6,383 nt of DNA from Candidatus Bathyarchaeota archaeon. Lineage in GTDB: Archaea > Thermoproteota > Bathyarchaeia > 40CM-2-53-6 > FEN-987. Both the position numbers and the translations under genes were made by a program. Each line of letters opens with the position of its first letter. Position 1 is the stretch's first letter. The stretch is taken from NCBI GenBank assembly GCA_003152955.1, contig PMBQ01000222.1, forward strand, positions 2,760 to 9,142, given 5' to 3'. A model generated the notes under the pieces. That model saw only the letters and a list, made by a program, of their open reading frames with translations. It had not been told where the DNA came from and did not search any database. This document shows positions 1-4,830 of this stretch, in pieces.

Positions 1-29
1 CTGAAGCGACTCGGCTACTAATTCCATGA

Positions 30-44
30 ACACTCGCAGAGTGT
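30..44. terminator. Short hairpin 3' of the surface-protein gene, possible terminator
   Basis: A perfect 6-bp inverted repeat (ACACTC, loop GCA, GAGTGT) lies 16-30 bases past the stop codon of the minus-strand gene that ends at 61. It could act as a transcription end or 3' processing signal. No U-rich tract follows on the minus strand, and archaeal terminators usually depend on T-runs, so the functional call is weak. Confidence 0.22.
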
Positions 45-60
45 GAGTGCGCTTCCGTGA

Positions 61-1698
61 TTAAGCTTGGTGCGAGGGGGGTCCTGCAATTTCCGAGCCG
101 CAGTTCTGACAGTAAGTTTGCCCGGCTGGAACATCCGCGCCGCAGGAAGTGCATTTTACTGCTCCGGCTCCCGGATCCGGCGGTGGTTGACCTGGGTCAC
201 CGGTGGCGGGAGGCATTGGTTTCGTCTCAGCAGGTACCATGGTTTGCCGCCTTCTCATGAGGAATAGCGCAGCGATGATAACCACCGCTGCCACGACACC
301 AACGAGGATGTAGAGTTGGAAATAGCTCGTGATCCAGTTGGCGTGAATCCTGAGAGGCTTATCCATTGTAATCGAACCTGTGGACGACGTGCCGGTGAAG
401 TCGCCGTCCCACTTGAGAAAGACTTGCTGTATGAGAAATCCGACGGGTGTAGTGACGGAGAAAACTGCTGTTGACCCGTTAGCATAGTACCCAGCTCCCT
501 TTGCATCACCGTATTGCGAATCCACCAGGAGCTGATATTGAGTCTCGTAAGTGGCGACTGCCTTGTGGGTTTTGTCCATTGTAATTGAGATCGGATTGCC
601 TGGTTGAAGCACTCCATCAACCATCCAGCCCTTGAAGACATACTTTGTTCCTGCGGGACCGTTCAGCGTGTCAGGAGCCTGACTTGTTTGCACGCTGGAT
701 CCTCCCTTGATCCAACCAGCCCCAGTGACCTGAGCCACACCATCAGGACTTGTTGCGACGGTGAACATATACTCGGTACTGTATGAGAAGGTGTGGCTAC
801 CAGCCGAATTCACTGTCCAACTATTTTGTGCAGAGAAATATCGAACGCCTAAGCTGCCCGCAACATATTGTGCGACACTAATCGTGTGCGAGGTGTCAAG
901 CTTGAAACTGAGGCTTTTGATCTCAGATCCTCCAATACTGCCTTGATCTTGGCTGTCGGCTGTTAGTGGAATTGACACCGTAGGAGGAACTCCGTCCAGC
1001 GAGATGGAAACATCGTAGGTATTCGGACTAACATCAAAGTACACGACGGAACTGCTGTAGCCGCTGCAGAAGTCGTCCGCCTCGAAAGTGACGGTATACC
1101 TGCCGATCGCGGTGACGGACATAGTTCTTGCGGCTGAATAGGACCCCACGAAAGTGAGGGGAACAACTGTCGGCGATCCTGACGGTCCCGTAATCGTCAA
1201 TCGCGCCTCAGCGGGTCTACTCACAGTCAGCTGGATAGTGACCGTGTCTCCGATTCTGTAAGTCGATTTGTCCGTGGTGACGGCGACTGAGAGCGAAGGG
1301 CCCACCTGCACAACCGTGATGGATCCACTAGCGCTGCCGGAGTCGGGCGGGGCAGTAGCATTCGTCGCAGTGACGGTGTAAGGATAGACACCTGGGCAAT
1401 AGAGCGGAGTACTGCTTGCATCCATCCTCAAGGTACTGCTACCCGAGCCTGTGGGCGTGGCGACAGTTGAAGGCGAGATCGAATACAAACCAGAATAAAG
1501 ACCACTGAGGGTCAGTTTGTAGACACCATGAATGCTAGCGGCGGACAGCCCCACTGCGACGTTCGCAATTGAACCTTGAGGAACCACCTGTGACGCAGGG
1601 GTAAGAGTAACCGTGACAGGTGATGCATGGACGCTTGGAGTTAACAGAAGCGATAAGAAAATAACGGATAATACAAATGCAAGTTTCGCGTGTCTCAA
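61..1698 (-). CDS. Secreted, membrane-anchored beta-repeat protein with cytoplasmic zinc ribbon
   Basis: 545 residues starting at TTG (1696-1698). An in-frame TAA two codons upstream rules out a longer product, and the signal peptide begins directly at this start. Seen: a signal peptide (residues 1-25, basic n-region, hydrophobic core, VHA cleavage site). A Ser/Thr/Gly/Val-rich ectodomain follows (26-458) that reads as Ig-like beta domains in its first part. Two related units at about 310-385 and 386-455 share the plan GxGxY/W, GS, F-K-W, ITMDK and a closing A-x-Y/W, like divergent InlB B-repeats. One transmembrane helix lies at about 461-481, followed by RRR. A proline-rich linker leads to a C-terminal zinc ribbon (C516, C519, C530, C533). 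By the positive-inside rule the zinc ribbon is cytoplasmic. The only ectodomain cysteines are C101 and C211, which could form a disulfide. Inference: a cell-surface binding or adhesion protein. No enzyme motif is visible and the ligand is unknown. It is monocistronic with its own TATA box. Confidence 0.9.
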   Translation of the reverse strand: MRHAKLAFVLSVIFLSLLLTPSVHASPVTVTLTPASQVVPQGSIANVAVGLSAASIHGVYKLTLSGLYSGLYSISPSTVATPTGSGSSTLRMDASSTPLYCPGVYPYTVTATNATAPPDSGSASGSITVVQVGPSLSVAVTTDKSTYRIGDTVTIQLTVSRPAEARLTITGPSGSPTVVPLTFVGSYSAARTMSVTAIGRYTVTFEADDFCSGYSSSVVYFDVSPNTYDVSISLDGVPPTVSIPLTADSQDQGSIGGSEIKSLSFKLDTSHTISVAQYVAGSLGVRYFSAQNSWTVNSAGSHTFSYSTEYMFTVATSPDGVAQVTGAGWIKGGSSVQTSQAPDTLNGPAGTKYVFKGWMVDGVLQPGNPISITMDKTHKAVATYETQYQLLVDSQYGDAKGAGYYANGSTAVFSVTTPVGFLIQQVFLKWDGDFTGTSSTGSITMDKPLRIHANWITSYFQLYILVGVVAAVVIIAALFLMRRRQTMVPAETKPMPPATGDPGQPPPDPGAGAVKCTSCGADVPAGQTYCQNCGSEIAGPPSHQA

Positions 1699-1737
1699 AT
1701 TTTATCGAGACCCTTCGGTGTATGCGACATTGGAGTC

Positions 1738-1745
1738 TATTTAAA
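1738..1745 (-). promoter_or_regulatory. TATA box of the surface-protein gene
   Basis: On the minus strand this reads TTTAAATA, close to the archaeal TATA consensus. Its centre is about 43 bases before the TTG start at 1698. Transcription starting about 25 bases downstream would give a 5' leader of roughly 18 bases. No clear Shine-Dalgarno sequence lies between it and the start. Confidence 0.6.
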
Positions 1746-2110
1746 CTAAACGCCGCTTCTTCCGACCAGTAAATCGTGTAACTACGCGTAGCCCAGCAGC
1801 CTATTCGAACTCAGCTCGCGAATTGTAATGGCGAAGGTGCAGCACAGAACGCTTAAGCTCACACTCAATGCTAGGTCTGCTTGCGACGATGAGGGAATCA
1901 GAGTTAATCTGAACCAATTGTGTTGAGAAGGCATTTACCCCGAGTCGCAAAATGCATTCCTTGTAGTCACGCTAGAAACAGAGGGTAATTCGACGCACCC
2001 AAGAATTCCCCAAGTCTACCACTACTAGATCGAAAGGAACGTTAGAGGGGCTGATTCAAGGCTGCTCTCTTGATTTCACATCGCAACATGATCCTGACGG
2101 TCTGAATACA
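1746..2110. other. Gene-poor stretch with a weak minus-strand open frame
   Basis: I find no recognisable gene or RNA here. One minus-strand frame is open from 1971 to a TAG at 1801-1803. Its first possible start is a TTG at 1950, with AAGG eight bases upstream, giving 49 residues with ordinary composition. The same frame upstream of the TAG at 1972-1974 is open again to about 2055. This could be a small gene or the remnant of a longer one. A 57-codon open frame is expected several times by chance in DNA of this length and GC content, so I do not call it. A 32-residue plus-strand frame (1828-1926) is no better supported. Confidence 0.35.
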
Positions 2111-2266
2111 CTATGCCTGCTGTGGTGAAAGTTGTAGAACAAAGTAAGCTACGATGACGAGGGAAAGCGCGAGCTCCAGCCTGTCAGGAAGCAGGTAACT
2201 GAACAACCTAGCGTTGGTCGCTATCCACTTCACTGCCTCATCGATGGTGGAGGTTACACCGGACAT
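2111..2266 (-). CDS. Putative small single-pass membrane protein (51 residues)
   Basis: A short open frame with an ATG start at 2264-2266 and TAG at 2111-2113; an in-frame TGA lies three codons before the ATG. Seen: an N-terminal half of about 29 residues with a plausible amphipathic helix (TIDEAVKWIATNARLF), then a Leu/Val/Ile-rich stretch of 15-17 residues (about 30-46) after PDR, and a short polar tail ending SPQQA. The bias toward G/C in third positions (about 30 of 50 codons) and the sharp split into amphipathic and hydrophobic parts favour a real gene. A weak AGTGAG element lies about six bases before the ATG. I recognise no family. Inference: a small inner-membrane peptide, possibly a subunit or modulator of a membrane complex. 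The main doubt is that frames of this length also arise by chance. Confidence 0.45.
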   Translation of the reverse strand: MSGVTSTIDEAVKWIATNARLFSYLLPDRLELALSLVIVAYFVLQLSPQQA

Positions 2267-2290
2267 GAATTCTCACTGCCAATAACTGGC

Positions 2291-2309
2291 ATAATGTCGT
2301 AACCGACTA
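2291..2309. repeat. Direct repeat, copy 1 (ATAATGTCGTAA-N3-ACTA)
   Basis: The 12-base word ATAATGTCGTAA, followed three bases later by ACTA, occurs here and again at 2460-2478, 169 bases downstream, in the same orientation. Its function is unknown. Confidence 0.35.
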
Positions 2310-2459
2310 TGGAAACTCGGTTTGAGCACATGAATTGCATCCGAACACCCGATATGGAATTGCAGACTGTAGTCGGCAAAATACCTGAGGCGACAATTAA
2401 CAAATCCGGATGAATCATCCATCAGGTTTCGCTATATCGAGAATCCATCTGCTCGCCTT

Positions 2460-2478
2460 ATAATGTCGTAATGCACTA
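2460..2478. repeat. Direct repeat, copy 2 (ATAATGTCGTAA-N3-ACTA)
   Basis: Second copy of the repeat at 2291-2309; 16 of 19 positions match. On the minus strand its left edge overlaps a TATA-like ATTATAAG (2457-2464), whose centre is about 43 bases before an ATG at 2418. That is the same spacing as in front of the surface-protein gene. Whether it is a promoter depends on whether the frame starting at 2418 is real. Confidence 0.3.
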
Positions 2479-2670
2479 CATAGATACAGGTGCTGTGAAT
2501 TGTCGCATGATTATGATGGTTTGGGAGAATTGTTCGAGCGCGGTGCTTATCACAAGTCGCGTATGTTTGACCTGAGAAGGACCATCGCATTAGTTCTCTT
2601 CTGAGCGTACCACTCTACTGTCCCACGATGAACACTGCATCGTAGCGCCTCCACATTTCCGAGTTTTGGA

Positions 2671-2691
2671 GTTGCTTCACGATGAAGCAAC
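2671..2691. other. Perfect 9-bp hairpin
   Basis: The arms GTTGCTTCA (2671-2679) and TGAAGCAAC (2683-2691) are perfectly complementary around a CGA loop. A second inverted repeat (ACGATG/CATCGT) lies at 2625-2643, and both contain the word CACGATGAA. As RNA this would be a stable hairpin on either strand. No long T-tract follows, so it is not an obvious terminator. It could belong to a structured RNA or be a protein-binding site. Confidence 0.45.
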
Positions 2692-2909
2692 GCAATTCTT
2701 CACGTCCCTGACAAGCGGCTGCCCACAACCAAGCTATGACTTGGCTCAAACTTCACCCTTCGAACTCAAGCATGTGAGAGCTTGCGCCAGCCTGCTGAGT
2801 TGTATTGAATCGGCACAATCTCTTGAAGGATGTTGCGCGAATCTGCGTAGAGTGATACTCACCAGCCGCATTCTTGAGTGGTAGATTGACCGCGGATGGA
2901 GGGCAGCCT

Positions 2910-2926
2910 GTCTTGAGTGTCAAGAC
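2910..2926. other. 7-bp hairpin
   Basis: The arms GTCTTGA and TCAAGAC are perfectly complementary around a GTG loop. The word CTTGAGTG in its left arm and loop also occurs about 40 bases upstream, near 2873. No T-run follows it. Its role is unknown. Confidence 0.3.
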
Positions 2927-3040
2927 CATTGGACATTTCACTTTCCAAGAGGCCTCTGTGAAGCATATCAATCACCGTACCTGACTAGCGGTGCGGGACA
3001 GGTGCGAAACGATCGACAACTTCTTCGCTTCTCCAGAAGC

Positions 3041-3048
3041 ATAAATAC
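3041..3048 (+). promoter_or_regulatory. TATA box of the small CxxC protein gene
   Basis: ATAAATAC, preceded by purine-rich AGAAGC as a possible BRE. Its centre is about 40 bases before the ATG at 3084 and about 31 before the GTG at 3075. With transcription starting near 3069-3072 the mRNA would be nearly leaderless. The spacing fits the ATG better than the GTG when compared with the other promoters in the window. Confidence 0.55.
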
Positions 3049-3083
3049 TGCATTTCCGAAATATTGAAGCGTGAGTGTCGGCA

Positions 3084-3320
3084 ATGCCCTTCTACCTGTG
3101 CGAAAACTGCGCCCGCGACAAAGTGAAGTTGGATCTCACTTTCGCCGGAGTCAATCAGCTTTGGCTTAGAACTTCACCCAACCCAGAAGGGTTCGGCCCC
3201 CCATGCGAGTTCTGCAATTATCCTAGGACCGTATACCAGGTTCAACTAATAGGAACGAAGTTCGATACCGAGGGCCAACATGTTGAGAAGATGAAAGCGG
3301 AAACGAAGCCTACCGAATGA
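3084..3320 (+). CDS. Small two-CxxC zinc-binding-type protein
   Basis: 78 residues from the ATG at 3084; an in-frame GTG at 3075 would add three. Seen: a CENC motif (C6, C9) in the first ten residues and a CEFC motif (C41, C44), about 31 residues apart. This is the arrangement of a split zinc ribbon or rubredoxin-like knuckle that binds one Zn(II) ion. The stretch between them is mixed and partly hydrophobic (LDLTFAGVNQLWLR). The tail is charged and Lys/Glu-rich, probably disordered. No signal peptide or membrane segment is visible, so it is probably cytoplasmic. I recognise no named family. It may bind nucleic acid or protein, as many small archaeal zinc-ribbon proteins do, but that is inference. 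It has its own TATA box and lies 176 bases before the TrmB-type gene on the same strand. A small inverted repeat (CCGAT/ATCGG, 3342-3358) follows its stop and may mark its transcript end. Confidence 0.8.
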   Translation: MPFYLCENCARDKVKLDLTFAGVNQLWLRTSPNPEGFGPPCEFCNYPRTVYQVQLIGTKFDTEGQHVEKMKAETKPTE

Positions 3321-3341
3321 ATAAGCATCTTCTGACAAGGG

Positions 3342-3358
3342 CCGATCCGACCCATCGG
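3342..3358 (+). terminator. Weak hairpin after the CxxC gene
   Basis: The arms CCGAT and ATCGG (5 bp, 7-base loop) begin 22 bases after the stop codon at 3320. No T-tract follows. It could be a 3' end signal, but the evidence is slight. Confidence 0.18.
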
Positions 3359-3369
3359 GCGACTGGCGA

Positions 3370-3473
3370 CCACTTGACCTGCACTTACTCCACCTAGAGC
3401 GGTGGCGAAACAGAACGTTAACCACACCCAGTGGTGAAATTTTATATTCGCTTCTGCCTAAGAAAAACCACTG
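3370..3473. promoter_or_regulatory. Cluster of CCAC/GTGG half-sites, putative TrmB operator
   Basis: Between the CxxC gene and the regulator gene the tetramer CCAC or its complement GTGG occurs six times in about 105 bases (3370, 3390, 3402, 3422, 3431, 3468). About one is expected by chance. They form two inverted repeats, CCACC-N6-GGTGG (3390-3405) and ACCAC-N5-GTGGT (3421-3435), whose centres are about 30 bases apart, close to three helical turns. A further pair, CAGTGGT (3429-3435) and ACCACTG (3467-3473), brackets the TATA box. TrmB-family proteins are known to bind inverted repeats near promoters and often regulate their own gene. Autoregulation here is inference. Confidence 0.4.
3441..3448 (+). 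promoter_or_regulatory. TATA box of the TrmB-type regulator gene
   Basis: TTTATATT, preceded by the purine-rich GTGAAAT as a possible BRE. Its centre is about 52 bases before the TTG start at 3497, giving a predicted 5' leader of roughly 25 bases. It lies inside the CCAC/GTGG cluster, so a bound regulator could block TBP/TFB. Confidence 0.55.
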
Positions 3474-3496
3474 AACGATTCTCGGACTGAGCACCC

Positions 3497-4264
3497 TTGA
3501 CGATAAGTGACAAAGCCAGACGGTCCCTACAAGAATTTGGTTTGACCGATTATGAAATTCGCTCATACACGTCGCTCCTAGAAATCGGGCCGGCGACCGC
3601 GAGTGAACTTAGCGAGGCTTGCGACGTGCCCTATTCGAAGATCTACGAAGTTCTCGGTGCGCTTGAGAAGAAGGGTTGGGTTGAAATGGAGCACGGAAGG
3701 CCAAGCAAGTACTATCCAAAACCACCCTCCGTAGCGATGGAAATCGCGAAATCTCAGATGGAGAACACCCTCAAGAAGAATGAAGCCTTGGTACTAAGCG
3801 AACTTCAACCCATCTACGAGAAGAAAGGCGTGAGAGAACGGCCTGATATTTGGATAGTCCGAGGAGATTTCAACGTCCTAGCTAGGATTAGGGAGACCGT
3901 GGAACATGTCCAGAAGGAGATACTCGCTGCGGTGCCCACGCTGCCTGATTCCGTCGCCGGGGCACTTGTGCCGCTTGTGAAGGCAATCGTAGAGAGAGGG
4001 GTGAAAATGCAACTTATGACTATGAACGTACCGATGACCGAGACGATGACAAAACTCGCCAAACTCTGCGAGGTCCGAGTGAGAGAGCAGATGTTCGGCG
4101 GCGGACTCATCGCAGACGGCCGTGAGGTCATCCTGCTCCTAGGCCAAGAACGTGATGAGGCAATCAGTCTAGGAATCTGGTCGGACCACATCGGCCTCGC
4201 GAAATTCGCGAAGACCTATTTCGAATATCTCTGGCAAGACAGCGCACCTGCCAACAGGTCGTAG
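3497..4264 (+). CDS. TrmB-family transcriptional regulator
   Basis: 255 residues from a TTG start. A TGA three codons upstream excludes any earlier start, and the conserved domain begins within about ten residues. Seen: an N-terminal winged helix-turn-helix of TrmB type at about 10-75 with the typical GLTDYEIRSYTSLLE opening. The recognition-helix region is VPYSKIYEVLGALEKKGWVE and the wing ends in GRPSKYYP. A helical, likely coiled linker follows at about 80-112. The C-terminal domain (about 115-250) starts at IWIVRGDFNVLARI and ends at GLAKFAKTYFEYLW, like the PLD-like effector domain of many TrmB relatives. TrmB proteins are archaeal repressors or activators that often sense sugars or other metabolites. 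The ligand is not readable here: I see no clear maltose-type sugar-binding signature. The protein is cytoplasmic and probably dimeric. The half-site cluster upstream suggests autoregulation. The gene is convergent with the one ending at 4337. Confidence 0.9.
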   Translation: MTISDKARRSLQEFGLTDYEIRSYTSLLEIGPATASELSEACDVPYSKIYEVLGALEKKGWVEMEHGRPSKYYPKPPSVAMEIAKSQMENTLKKNEALVLSELQPIYEKKGVRERPDIWIVRGDFNVLARIRETVEHVQKEILAAVPTLPDSVAGALVPLVKAIVERGVKMQLMTMNVPMTETMTKLAKLCEVRVREQMFGGGLIADGREVILLLGQERDEAISLGIWSDHIGLAKFAKTYFEYLWQDSAPANRS

Positions 4265-4266
4265 AA

Positions 4267-4309
4267 AGCTTCGCGATGTAGATCTCGTGCATAATTCTAA
4301 AACGAAGCT
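4267..4309. terminator. Inverted repeat in the convergent gap
   Basis: AGCTTCG (4267-4273) and CGAAGCT (4303-4309) form a 7-bp inverted repeat enclosing 29 bases, between the stop codons of two convergent genes (4264 and 4337). It could form a bidirectional transcript-end structure. The long loop and the lack of a T-tract keep confidence low. Confidence 0.28.
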
Positions 4310-4336
4310 AGAGAGAACATGACAATCCAGTAAGCT

Positions 4337-4723
4337 CTATGCGGTCAAGACCGAATGTCTGAGTTGCAGAAGAGGAATGACTTGTTCGAGTTCCTCTGCT
4401 GACCGAATTTGTAGCGTTGCGTATTTGACATCGCCCCCTTCTTCAGCTTCTTTGATCCGCTCGACGACCTGGCTGTCCAGGTTTTCGTCTTGAAAGACCT
4501 TTTTCTCGAATTTCGGTTCAACTGGAATGCTAAGCCACAATTGGTCATCAAAGTGAACCCACGCGAGATCAGAACCCCTAACCCGGTAGGCAGGGCACCA
4601 GTCTCCCCGCAACTCATCGATTTCAATTGACTCCTCGATCTCGGGAAGCGCTAGGAGTGCGGTTCTTAGCTCTGTGAAGTATTTCTTCTGTTTTGGTTTG
4701 ACTCTCGTCAGAAATTCCTGCAA
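4337..4723 (-). CDS. Uncharacterised protein, possibly YdhG/YjbR-like (128 residues)
   Basis: 128 residues from a TTG start (4721-4723). The frame has no ATG upstream before a TAG, so TTG is the best start. Seen: an N-terminal amphipathic helix rich in Lys (VKPKQKKYFTELRTALLAL), then PEIEES and a strand region with WCPAYRV (42-48). Next come LAWVHFDDQLWLSIPV (53-68), a charged helical part, the strand KYATLQIRS, and a final helix ending in LLQLRH. This order of a short helix, a beta sheet carrying aromatic residues and a closing helix with a K-x-R/L-R-S strand resembles small YdhG/YjbR/CyaY-like (DUF1801- or DUF5655-type) proteins. The match is from pattern memory and is tentative. No signal peptide or membrane helix is seen, so it is cytoplasmic. 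It lies 107 bases downstream of the reductase gene on the same strand, with a TATA-like element of its own, so independent transcription is plausible. Overlapping frames in this stretch are shadows. Confidence 0.82.
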   Translation of the reverse strand: MQEFLTRVKPKQKKYFTELRTALLALPEIEESIEIDELRGDWCPAYRVRGSDLAWVHFDDQLWLSIPVEPKFEKKVFQDENLDSQVVERIKEAEEGGDVKYATLQIRSAEELEQVIPLLQLRHSVLTA

Positions 4724-4769
4724 TTGTGTTCTCAGCGCTCCGATTGGATTTGAAGCGCGTCTGGAGACC

Positions 4770-4777
4770 TATTTGAA
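4770..4777 (-). promoter_or_regulatory. TATA-like element of the 128-residue protein gene
   Basis: On the minus strand the sequence reads CTTCAAATAGG, with the AT-rich core about 50 bases before the TTG start at 4723. The spacing matches the other promoters in the window, but the match to the consensus is imperfect. If it is not a promoter, the gene is likely read through from the reductase gene. Confidence 0.35.
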
Positions 4778-4830
4778 GATGGCGCGTGCCTATTGGCGAC
4801 GGTGAAAAGTGGAAGTCCAGCGAGGACTGC

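Larger units (their letters stand above)
2267..3038. other. Gene-poor stretch with inverted repeats, no convincing gene
   Basis: About 770 bases with no gene I can support. Open frames exist on both strands: a 54-codon minus frame at 2254-2418, a 52-codon minus frame at 2432-2590, and overlapping opposed frames at 2666-2884 (+) and 2753-2971 (-). None shows a domain, signal peptide or persuasive composition. What stands out is a series of inverted repeats with tight loops: GGATG/CATCC at 2408-2420, ACGATG/CATCGT at 2625-2643, a 9-bp stem at 2671-2691 and a 7-bp stem at 2910-2926. A 12-base direct repeat is also present. It may hold a noncoding RNA or decayed genes. I found no tRNA T-arm, SRP RNA or RNase P signature. 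Confidence 0.4.

Noticed and set aside
1..21. Possible C-terminal end of a plus-strand gene (reads LKRLGY then TAA)
   Set aside because: Only six codons are inside the window; any sequence end can look like this. Upstream sequence would decide it.
57..267. Plus-strand open frames opposite the 3' part of the surface-protein gene
   Set aside because: They lie antisense to a gene with clear domain structure and have no domain or promoter of their own.
1798..1830. Sequence resembling a tRNA T-loop (TTCGAA) near 1804
   Set aside because: The flanking bases do not form the 5-bp T-stem and no acceptor or anticodon arm is found on either strand.
2309..2413. 34-codon plus-strand frame starting ATG
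   Set aside because: Too short, no ribosome site or TATA at the right distance, no recognisable feature.
2432..2590. 52-codon minus-strand frame starting ATG
   Set aside because: Histidine-rich, irregular composition and no promoter or family; open frames this long are expected by chance here.
2666..2884. 72-codon plus-strand frame starting at TTG
   Set aside because: No TATA box or ribosome site, composition without recognisable domains, and its start overlaps the 9-bp hairpin. An opposed frame overlaps most of it.
2753..2971. 72-codon minus-strand frame
   Set aside because: It overlaps the opposed frame, has no motif, and has cysteine and proline scattered as in random translation.
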